This document shows positions 1-5,205 of a stretch of DNA of 8,752 nt, in pieces (the first letter of the stretch is position 1; every line of letters begins with the position of its first letter). The stretch is from DAOTXL01 sp034434895 (GTDB taxonomy: Bacteria > Chloroflexota > Anaerolineae > JAAYZQ01), in the NCBI GenBank assembly GCA_034434895.1, contig DAOTYI010000272.1:1-8752 (forward strand). The letters run 5' to 3'. Under the pieces are notes generated by a model. It was given only the letters and a program-made list of their open reading frames with translations. It had not been told where the DNA came from and did no database searches. Position numbers and translations under genes: made by a program.

Positions 1-26
1 TCCACCTGCGTGGATGCCCTGCCGCA

Positions 27-44
27 GGCCCCTGAGCAGGGGCC
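27..44. repeat. Small palindrome (7-bp stem, 4-nt loop)
   Basis: The arms 27-33 (GGCCCCT) and 38-44 (AGGGGCC) are perfectly complementary around the loop GAGC. No T-run follows on either strand, so it is not a clear intrinsic terminator. It lies in the GC-rich stretch 1-268, where no frame gives a recognisable protein. Frame 1 stays open until a stop at 259-261, but its translation is low-complexity and runs through this palindrome and the one at 135-164. Confidence 0.45.
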
Positions 45-134
45 AAGCGCCGCTCTGCCCCTACTTGAGTCGCCTGGCTTGATGCGTATGGGGCCTGTGA
101 CCCCCGCCGGTGGTGAGCGCAAGGCTGGTGCGTT

Positions 135-164
135 TGTAGGGCAACTGCTCGCAGTTGCCCTACA
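135..164. repeat. Perfect 13-bp palindrome with GTAG head (REP-like)
   Basis: The left arm 135-147 (TGTAGGGCAACTG) and right arm 152-164 (CAGTTGCCCTACA) pair perfectly around the loop CTCG (148-151). It is intergenic, about 105 bp before the predicted promoter of the glycosyltransferase gene. The GTAG/CTAC ends recall REP elements, many of which carry a GTAG tetranucleotide at the stem foot. The palindrome at 2691-2716 shares these ends. There is no poly-T tail, so a terminator role is unlikely. Membership of a dispersed repeat family is inferred. Confidence 0.6.
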
Positions 165-245
165 GTGGGGGCTGCCAGGTCACAGACCCGGCGGGAGCAG
201 CCCCGTTCTTCTGCTTCGAACACCCGTCACCCGGCAAAAAATGGT

Positions 246-274
246 TTGTTGGGAACGGTGAGCCATGCTATAAT
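246..274 (+). promoter_or_regulatory. Sigma70-type promoter of the glycosyltransferase gene
   Basis: TTGTTG (246-251) and a perfect TATAAT (269-274) are separated by 17 bp. The expected transcription start is near 281-282, which coincides with the ATG at 282. The mRNA would therefore have essentially no 5' leader. The -10 match is exact and the -35 match is partial (TTGnnn). Confidence 0.65.
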
Positions 275-281
275 GCCCATA

Positions 282-2651
282 ATGGCAAAGGAGATTTTTC
301 AACGCGCTGCCACCCCGCCTGCCCGGCGCAGGTTCGACCGGGCGGATCGGGGGGTGTATTGCCTTTTGACGGTGGGGATGCTGGCCGCCATTGCGCTGGC
401 GTTGGGCATGGCCCTGCACCCCCTGGCCGTAGATGATGCATTTATCACCTACCGCTACGCCCGTAATCTGGCGACCGGCCAGGGGTTCACCTACAATGTC
501 GGGCAGCCGGCCTTGAGCACGACCGCTCCGTTGTGGGCCTTGCTCCTGGCCGCTGGTGCGCTCCTGTGGCCCGACATCCCCTCGCTGGCCAATACCCTTT
601 CGGCGGCGGCGTTGGGCTTCGGGGCGCTGCTTGTCTACCTGCTGGGCCGCCACGAAGGGAGGCCGTGGGTGGGCAGGCTGGCGGCCTTGCTGTTTGTCCT
701 CCATCCCCTGCTCTGGCTCAGCCTGGGCCTGGAGACCACCCCCTTTCTCGCCCTGGCCCTGAGCGCCATTCTGGCCTATCGCCACGGCCGCCTGACCCTG
801 GCTGCCCTCCTGCTGGCTCTGGCCACCCTCATCCGGGGCGATGGCCTGGTCCTGGCCGCCGTTCTGGCCGCCGACCGGGCGCTTTTTTCGCACCGACATC
901 CTGACCCCGGCGCCCAGCGGAGAGGAGGGCAGGCGGTGAGGGCGGCCGTGCTCTACCTCCTGGCCATGCTGCCGCTGCTGGCCTGGCTGACCTGGCAGTT
1001 CGGTTCGCCGTTGCCGGCCACGCTGGCAGCCAAGCGCGCCCAGGCCGGGCTGGGCATCACCGGTTTTTACGCCCATACCACCTGTTTGCAAGGTCTGGGC
1101 ATCCTGGCCCGTGCCCGGCTGGCTCAAAGCCCATTCTACCTGCTCTTCCTGCCGGCGGTGGCCGTGGGCCTGGTGGCGATGTGGCGGAGGGCCGGCTGGG
1201 TGCGCCTGCTCGTCCTCTGGGGGGCGGTCCACCTGTTGGGCTACACCCTCCTGGGGGTGACACCCTACTACTGGTATTATGCGCCGTTGGTGCCGGGGCT
1301 GAGCGGCGCAGCGGCTCTGGGCCTCGCCGAGGGGGTGCACCGGCCCGGCCGGGCAGGGTGGCTGCTGGCTTTGCTCTGGGCGGTGGGCCTGCTGCTGCCC
1401 CTGGCCTGGTCGGACCTGGCCCTGGTCCGGGCGATGGAGGGCCCGCTGCCACCGCCGGAGGAGCCAGTGAGCAAGGTGCTGCCTGAAGCCAAAGTCAGGA
1501 TCTATGAGCAGGCCGGCCGCTGGTTAGGCGAGAATACACCGCCCGACGCTCTGATCGGCGTGACCGAGGTGGGGGTGATGGGCTACTATGCCGGGCGGCC
1601 GATGCTCGATTTCCTGGGGTTGTTGGAGCCGGAGGTGGCTGAGGCTGTGGCCCGCGGCGACCTCTCCTGGGCCCTGCTCCGCTACCAGCCCGACTACCTG
1701 GCCCTGACCGCCATCTCGCCGCTGTACGCCTACGACCTGCGGGCCGATCCCTGGTTCCAGGCTGCCTATGCCCCGCTCCAGAGCTTTGACGACCCCCGCT
1801 TCTGGGGCTCGCCGCTGACGATCTACCGGCGGCAGATTGAGCGGATCCCGCTGGTCGAACCGGCAGCCGATGGCCTGCCTGCCGGGGCGATCCGCCTGGA
1901 TGCCGTGTTCGGCGGGCAGATCCGGTTGTTGGGAGCTGTGGTCGGCGACCAGGCTGTCCAACCGGGCGATCTCCTGGCCCTGACCCTCTACTGGCAGGCC
2001 GTCGAACCGGTAGGACAGGACTATACCGCCTTTGTCCACCTGCTGGGCCGGCATGACCGGGTGCTCGCCCAGCGCGATGCCACACCGGGCCTGGGCGCTC
2101 GCCCGACAAGCCGCTGGACACCGGGCCAGGTGGTGGCCGACCCCTACCTGTTGGCCCTGCCTGAGGCCACCTGCGCCCCGGATCAGGCGGTTTGGGAGGT
2201 GGGCCTGTACGACCCGGCGACGGGCCGCCGCCTGCCGCTGGCCGACGGCGGTGACAATGTGCGCTTTGGCCAGGTCAAGGTGGAAAAGGCCGACAGGCCG
2301 TTGCATCTGGACTTTGGCCCGGTGGTGCTGACCGGCTATGAACCGGACCGGCTGGCGCTGGCGGCCGGCGAGGCGTTGCGCGTGACGCTGCATTGGGCAG
2401 GTGAAGGGCCGGCCGGCATCACCGTCCGGCTCGTGAGCGAACAGGGGGAGATAGCCGCCCAGGCCGATGGCGATCCAGGCCAGGCGGTTTACACGCTGGC
2501 CCTGCCCGCCGATGCCCCGGCCGGCGCCTATGACCTGGAGGTGTTGGTCGCCGACCCGGCCACAGGGCAGAGGTGGCCCCTGCTGGGAGCCGACGGCCAG
2601 CCCCGGAGCGACCGGGCATGGCTGACCCGGGTGCGGGTCTATGCTCCATAG
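282..2651 (+). CDS. GT-C membrane glycosyltransferase (ArnT/PMT/AftB-like) with duplicated C-terminal beta domains
   Basis: Predicted 789-residue polytopic membrane protein that probably transfers a sugar from a polyprenyl-phosphate donor to an acceptor on the outer face of the membrane. Hydrophobic segments run from about residue 25 to 378. An acidic DD pair (51-52, in VDDAFITYRYARN) follows TM1, where GT-C enzymes keep their catalytic acid, and 'GQGFTYNVGQP' next to it is typical of the family. Residues ~403-520 form a soluble module (WLGENTPPDALIGV, GYYAGRPMLDFLGL) common in such proteins. Two related beta-rich repeats follow, ~535-668 and ~672-788, each with FG..I/V.L.G near its start and DPATGxRxPL near its end. 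Start: ATG 282 lies just after the -10 box; longer starts (165, 273) fall upstream of the predicted transcript, and a later start at 378 cannot be excluded. Donor, acceptor and exact family are unknown. It is followed by its own stop and a new promoter, so it may be monocistronic. Confidence 0.8.
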   Translation: MAKEIFQRAATPPARRRFDRADRGVYCLLTVGMLAAIALALGMALHPLAVDDAFITYRYARNLATGQGFTYNVGQPALSTTAPLWALLLAAGALLWPDIPSLANTLSAAALGFGALLVYLLGRHEGRPWVGRLAALLFVLHPLLWLSLGLETTPFLALALSAILAYRHGRLTLAALLLALATLIRGDGLVLAAVLAADRALFSHRHPDPGAQRRGGQAVRAAVLYLLAMLPLLAWLTWQFGSPLPATLAAKRAQAGLGITGFYAHTTCLQGLGILARARLAQSPFYLLFLPAVAVGLVAMWRRAGWVRLLVLWGAVHLLGYTLLGVTPYYWYYAPLVPGLSGAAALGLAEGVHRPGRAGWLLALLWAVGLLLPLAWSDLALVRAMEGPLPPPEEPVSKVLPEAKVRIYEQAGRWLGENTPPDALIGVTEVGVMGYYAGRPMLDFLGLLEPEVAEAVARGDLSWALLRYQPDYLALTAISPLYAYDLRADPWFQAAYAPLQSFDDPRFWGSPLTIYRRQIERIPLVEPAADGLPAGAIRLDAVFGGQIRLLGAVVGDQAVQPGDLLALTLYWQAVEPVGQDYTAFVHLLGRHDRVLAQRDATPGLGARPTSRWTPGQVVADPYLLALPEATCAPDQAVWEVGLYDPATGRRLPLADGGDNVRFGQVKVEKADRPLHLDFGPVVLTGYEPDRLALAAGEALRVTLHWAGEGPAGITVRLVSEQGEIAAQADGDPGQAVYTLALPADAPAGAYDLEVLVADPATGQRWPLLGADGQPRSDRAWLTRVRVYAP

Positions 2652-2655
2652 AGCT

Positions 2656-2684
2656 TTGACCGCCGGGCAAGAAGGTGCTACAAT
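2656..2684 (+). promoter_or_regulatory. Sigma70-type promoter of the radical SAM gene
   Basis: TTGACC (2656-2661) and TACAAT (2679-2684) are spaced by 17 bp, each one mismatch from consensus. The -35 box starts 5 bases after the glycosyltransferase stop codon. The predicted start near 2691 is the first base of the hairpin at 2691-2716. This argues that the radical SAM gene is transcribed separately from the gene before it. Confidence 0.7.
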
Positions 2685-2690
2685 GAATCG

Positions 2691-2716
2691 GTAGCACAGG
2701 ATGAATCCTGTGCTAC
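2691..2716. repeat. Perfect 11-bp palindrome at the 5' end of the predicted radical SAM mRNA
   Basis: The left arm 2691-2701 (GTAGCACAGGA) and right arm 2706-2716 (TCCTGTGCTAC) pair perfectly around TGAA (2702-2705). Nothing T-rich follows. It starts with GTAG like the palindrome at 135-164. Its 20-base core matches the reverse complement of 4201-4220 at 17 of 20 positions. It may be a REP-like repeat, a 5' mRNA-stabilising hairpin, or both. Confidence 0.65.
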
Positions 2717-2730
2717 TGGCCGGCTGATCA

Positions 2731-2753
2731 CTGACTGCTGAGCTGACTGCTGA
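2731..2753 (+). repeat. Direct repeat CTGACTGCTGA x2 abutting the start codon
   Basis: The 11-mer CTGACTGCTGA occurs at 2731-2741 and again at 2743-2753, one base apart. The last A is the first base of the radical SAM ATG. The repeat occupies the place where a Shine-Dalgarno would be expected, and no good one is visible. Confidence 0.6.
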
Positions 2754-4201
2754 TGAAAATTTTACTTATAAGCCCCAAGTCGCCGGTGTGGAACTCGCGC
2801 AAACATATCCACATGGGGTTGGGATATCTGGCCGGGGCGCTCCTGGCTGCCGGGTATGAGCAGGTGACCCTCTTTGACGCCGAGGTCGAAGAGGAAAGCC
2901 TGGCGGAGCACCTGGCGCGAGAAAGCTACGACCTGGCAGGTATCTCCAGCCCCACGCCGCTCATCTACGAAGCGTGGGAGGCAGCCGCCCTGGCCAAAGC
3001 GCAGGGGGCGATCACCATCCTGGGCGGCCCCCACCCAACCCTCATGCCTGAAGAGTCGTTGCAACGCCCGGAAGTAGACCTGGTCGTGCGCGGCGAGGCG
3101 GAGGAGGCGCTGGTCGAAATTGTGCGCCAGTTGCAGCGGGCGAGGGGCGAAGGAAGAGGAACCGGGGGGAGCTGGCTTGCAAACTGCGATCTGGCGTCCA
3201 TCCGGGGCCTGAGCTGGAAGGAAGGGTCGGGGCAAATCATCCACAACCCGGCCCGGCCCTTGCGCCAGGATGTGGACCAGATCCCCTGGCCGGCCTACCA
3301 CCTGTTCAAGATCGAAAAGTACACCAACCTGCAACCACTGACCGATGGGCTGGACCCTCACGCCAGGGCCTACACGTTGCTCACCAGCCGGGGATGCCCT
3401 TACCAGTGCATCTATTGCTCCAAACCGATCACCGGCAACACCTGGCGCGCCCGCTCGCCCGAAGCGGTGGTGGCCGAATGGCGGTATCTGGTCCAGGAGA
3501 TGGGCGCTACCGAGATCGGCATCACCGACGATGTGTGGAACCTGAAACCGGAGCGGGCCAAGGAGATCTGCCGCCTGCTCATCGCCGGGGGACTGAACCG
3601 CGTGCCGTGGGTCACCATCCATGGCATGCGCGCCGACCACACCGACGCCGAACTGTTCCGCCTGATGAAGCAGGCTGGCTGCAAGCGGGTCGGCTTTGGC
3701 GTGGAGAGCGGCAACCAGAAGGTGTTGGATTCCATCAAAAAGAAACAGACATTGGACGACGTGCGTCGGGCATTCCGCCAGGCCAGGGAGGCCGGGTTGC
3801 AGACGATGGGCTTTTTCATTTTTGGCCTGCCGGCCGACACCGAGGAGACGATGGAGGACACCATCCGCTTTGCCCTGGAGCTGGACCCGGACCTGGCCAA
3901 CTTTATGATCGCCGCGCCCTACCCCGGCACCGAGCTGTGGGAAATTGCCCGCCGCGACGGCCGGTTGTTCAGCCTGGATTGGCGCGACTATGCCATCCAT
4001 GACGAAAAGGCGCGTTACGAGTTGCCCACCTTGCCGCCGGAGCTGGTGGAGCGCAAATGGCATGAGGCCTATCGGCGCTTCTACCTGCGGCCTGGCCGCA
4101 TCTGGCGCCGGCTGACCAGTCCCGACACCTGGCGTCGCCTGCCGGAGTACGGCCGTGACTTTGCGCGCTTTTTTGTGGGGCGCAAAAAGGTCAAACCGTA
4201 G
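2753..4201 (+). CDS. B12-binding-type radical SAM protein, function unknown
   Basis: 482 residues. The N-terminal ~1-135 has the Rossmann-like fold of cobalamin-binding domains: MKILLISPKSP start, DLAGISSPTPL (60-70), LGGPHPTLMPE (90-100), VVRGEAEEAL (111-120). The cobalamin-ligating DxHxxG motif is not visible. The radical SAM core starts at TSRGCPYQCIYC with the CxxxCxxC cysteines C215, C219 and C222, which bind the 4Fe-4S cluster that cleaves S-adenosylmethionine. ITDDVW (257-262), GFGVESGNQKVLDSIKK (314-330) and GFFIFGLPADTEETM (353-367) are the usual later strands of the barrel. The basic C-terminal ~430-482 is of unknown role. The family includes BchE- and hopanoid-type enzymes that modify lipids or pigments, but substrate cannot be assigned here. 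ATG 2753 fits the family's typical N-terminus despite lacking a clear ribosome site. It has its own promoter. The neighbouring envelope glycosyltransferase is only a weak hint of a lipid role. Confidence 0.88.
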   Translation: MKILLISPKSPVWNSRKHIHMGLGYLAGALLAAGYEQVTLFDAEVEEESLAEHLARESYDLAGISSPTPLIYEAWEAAALAKAQGAITILGGPHPTLMPEESLQRPEVDLVVRGEAEEALVEIVRQLQRARGEGRGTGGSWLANCDLASIRGLSWKEGSGQIIHNPARPLRQDVDQIPWPAYHLFKIEKYTNLQPLTDGLDPHARAYTLLTSRGCPYQCIYCSKPITGNTWRARSPEAVVAEWRYLVQEMGATEIGITDDVWNLKPERAKEICRLLIAGGLNRVPWVTIHGMRADHTDAELFRLMKQAGCKRVGFGVESGNQKVLDSIKKKQTLDDVRRAFRQAREAGLQTMGFFIFGLPADTEETMEDTIRFALELDPDLANFMIAAPYPGTELWEIARRDGRLFSLDWRDYAIHDEKARYELPTLPPELVERKWHEAYRRFYLRPGRIWRRLTSPDTWRRLPEYGRDFARFFVGRKKVKP

Positions 4202-4220
4202 CCCACGATTCATCCTGGGC
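4201..4220. repeat. Imperfect mini-palindrome related to 2691-2716
   Basis: GCCCA (4201-4205) pairs with TGGGC (4216-4220). Inside that, a C-C mismatch and GA/TC close a TTCA loop (4209-4212). Its reverse complement shares CAGGATGAATC with the palindrome at 2691-2716, 17 of 20 positions in all. It begins on the last base of the radical SAM stop codon, so the two copies bracket that gene. Confidence 0.5.
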
Positions 4221-4223
4221 GGG

Positions 4224-4258
4224 AAGTTCAACCACACTTGGGCCGCAGGTTGACTTTT
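4224..4258 (+). terminator. Probable intrinsic terminator of the radical SAM gene
   Basis: AAGTTCAACC (4224-4233) pairs with GGTTGACTT (4248-4256): 6 bp, a single bulged T (4227), then 3 bp, around a 14-nt loop. TTTT (4255-4258) closes the structure. The T-run is short, so strength is uncertain. The 3' arm contains the tRNA -35 box at 4250-4255. Confidence 0.4.
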
Positions 4259-4277
4259 GGAGCAGGATCGGTATAAT
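4250..4277 (+). promoter_or_regulatory. Sigma70-type promoter of tRNA-Tyr
   Basis: TTGACT (4250-4255), a 16-bp spacer and a perfect TATAAT (4272-4277) place transcription start near 4284, about five bases before the mature tRNA. Eleven of twelve hexamer positions match consensus, the strongest promoter in the window, as expected for a stable RNA gene. Confidence 0.8.
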
Positions 4278-4288
4278 AGCACCTGGAC

Positions 4289-4373
4289 GGGCAGGTACCC
4301 AAGCGGCCAAAGGGGGCGGTCTGTAAAATCGTCGGCTCAGCCTTCGGAGGTTCGATCCCTCCCCTGCCCACCA
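4289..4373 (+). tRNA. tRNA-Tyr (anticodon GTA), CCA encoded
   Basis: The acceptor stem GGGCAGG (4289-4295) pairs with CCTGCCC (4363-4369), followed by discriminator A (4370) and a genomically encoded CCA (4371-4373). The D stem is CCC/GGG (4298-4300 with 4312-4314). The anticodon stem 4316-4320/4328-4332 holds loop CTGTAAA (4321-4327) with anticodon GTA at 4323-4325. The class II variable arm (about 4333-4345) has a GGC/GCC stem, as in bacterial tRNA-Tyr. The T stem GGAGG/CCTCC closes loop TTCGATC (4351-4357). It reads tyrosine codons UAC and UAU. It has its own promoter and terminator and so is a single-gene unit. Confidence 0.96.
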
Positions 4374-4382
4374 GCACAACAG

Positions 4383-4424
4383 ATGCGCGGAACGTGGGGA
4401 TGATCACCGGTTCCGCGCATTTTT
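4383..4424 (+). terminator. Intrinsic terminator after tRNA-Tyr
   Basis: ATGCGCGGAAC (4383-4393) and GTTCCGCGCAT (4410-4420) form a perfect 11-bp stem with a 16-nt loop, followed by TTTTT (4420-4424). It starts ten bases after the tRNA CCA. The T-run touches the last base of the rlmB stop codon on the other strand. On the minus strand the hairpin is not followed by a T-run, so it is a poor terminator for rlmB, though the stem could still shield that mRNA's 3' end. Confidence 0.82.
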
Positions 4425-5170
4425 CAACCCGCTGTTCTCTGCCGCCGGGCCTCATACAGGGCCACCGCACCGGCCACCCCGGCGTTCAACGACCCCACCC
4501 GGCCGTGCATCGGCAGCCGGACGAGCAGATCGCAGGTCTCGCGGACCAGGCGGGTCAGCCCCTTTCCCTCGCTGCCGACGACCATCCCCAAGGGACCACG
4601 CAGGTCGGCCTGGGTATAGAGTTGAGCTTCAGGGCGCGCTTCCAGCCCGGCCAGCCACACCCCTGCGGCCTTGAGCCGCTCCATGATCTGCACCAGGTTG
4701 GGTACCTGGGCCACCCGCACATGTTCCGCTGCCCCTGCCGAGGCCCGCACCGCCGCCGGCGTGACACCGACAGCCCGGCGGGAAGGGAGGATCACACCGT
4801 GAACGCCCACCGCTTCAGCCGTGCGCAGCAGGGAGCCCAGGTTTTGGGGGTCCTGTATGTGGTCCAGCAACAACAAAAAGGGCGGTTCGCCCCTCTGCCT
4901 GGCCGCAGCCAGCAACTCGGCCACATCCACATAGGGGTAGCCGGAAACCTCGGCGGCGAGGCCCTGATGATTGACCTCGCCGCCCAGTTTCTCCAGTTGT
5001 TGCCGGTCCACGCTCTGCACCGGCACCTTCGCCCGTTCTGCCAAGGTGAGGATCTCCTTCACCAGGCCGCCAGGTTCCAGGCCCCTGGCCAGGAGCAGTT
5101 TGAACACCTGCCGCCGCCCGGCCCGCAACACCTCGCGCACCGGCTGGCGGCCGTAGAGGATTTCGCGCAT
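4424..5170 (-). CDS. rlmB: 23S rRNA (guanosine-2'-O-)-methyltransferase RlmB (SpoU/TrmH family)
   Basis: 248 residues, the usual RlmB length. It uses S-adenosylmethionine to methylate a guanosine 2'-hydroxyl in the 23S rRNA peptidyl-transferase region (G2251 in E. coli). The N-terminal substrate-binding domain (~1-85) opens with ILYGRQPVREVL and ends with HQGLAAEV (68-75), a hallmark of the RlmB branch. The SPOUT (trefoil-knot) domain carries motif 1 DHIQDPQNLGSLLRTAEA (N110, R116), motif 2 VVGSEGKGL (E201) and motif 3 LPMHGRVGSLNAGVAGA (N229), all catalytic or SAM-binding residues present. It lies 35 bp after cysS on the same strand and is probably cotranscribed with it. The only ATG that fits is 5170. 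An AGGGG lies about 13 bases upstream, longer than usual, but a small hairpin there (5174-5194) may shorten the effective distance. TrmH is the alternative; the HQGLAAEV motif and context favour RlmB. Confidence 0.92.
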   Translation of the reverse strand: MREILYGRQPVREVLRAGRRQVFKLLLARGLEPGGLVKEILTLAERAKVPVQSVDRQQLEKLGGEVNHQGLAAEVSGYPYVDVAELLAAARQRGEPPFLLLLDHIQDPQNLGSLLRTAEAVGVHGVILPSRRAVGVTPAAVRASAGAAEHVRVAQVPNLVQIMERLKAAGVWLAGLEARPEAQLYTQADLRGPLGMVVGSEGKGLTRLVRETCDLLVRLPMHGRVGSLNAGVAGAVALYEARRQRTAG

Positions 5171-5173
5171 CGG

Positions 5174-5194
5174 CTGACCACATCCCCTGGTCTG
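5174..5194 (-). promoter_or_regulatory. Hairpin displaying the rlmB ribosome-binding site
   Basis: On the minus strand GACCA and TGGTC pair (5 bp), extended by one C-G pair across an A-A mismatch. The loop GGGGATG (5187-5181) contains most of the AGGGG ribosome site. The 3' arm lies between that site and the rlmB ATG. Weak and short, noted because it would offset the long spacing. Confidence 0.3.
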
Positions 5195-5205
5195 AAAACC
5201 GCCCT

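Noticed and set aside
1..261. Open frame from the left edge to 261 as the 3' end of an upstream gene
   Set aside because: It runs through two palindromes, has low-complexity composition and overlaps the promoter of the next gene. A truncated gene cannot be fully excluded from the window edge.
165..281. Upstream starts (165, 273) for the glycosyltransferase
   Set aside because: The extension overlaps the predicted promoter and is Arg/Ser/Pro-rich without a signal-like character; ATG 282 fits the -10 box spacing.
180..1340. 386-codon minus-strand frame and several others opposite the glycosyltransferase
   Set aside because: Low-complexity Gln/Arg/Gly/Pro translations typical of antisense frames in GC-rich DNA; the plus-strand frame has membrane segments and GT-C motifs.
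2762..4282. 506-codon open frame opposite the radical SAM gene
   Set aside because: It is the antisense shadow of a high-GC gene with clear family motifs on the plus strand. Its translation is rich in Arg, Gln, Gly and Ala and shows no domain.
4191..4470. Minus-strand frames across the tRNA (translations with GRGGIEPPKAE or WAGEGSNLRR)
   Set aside because: This is the familiar false protein made by translating the complement of a class II tRNA gene. The tRNA-Tyr cloverleaf explains the sequence fully.
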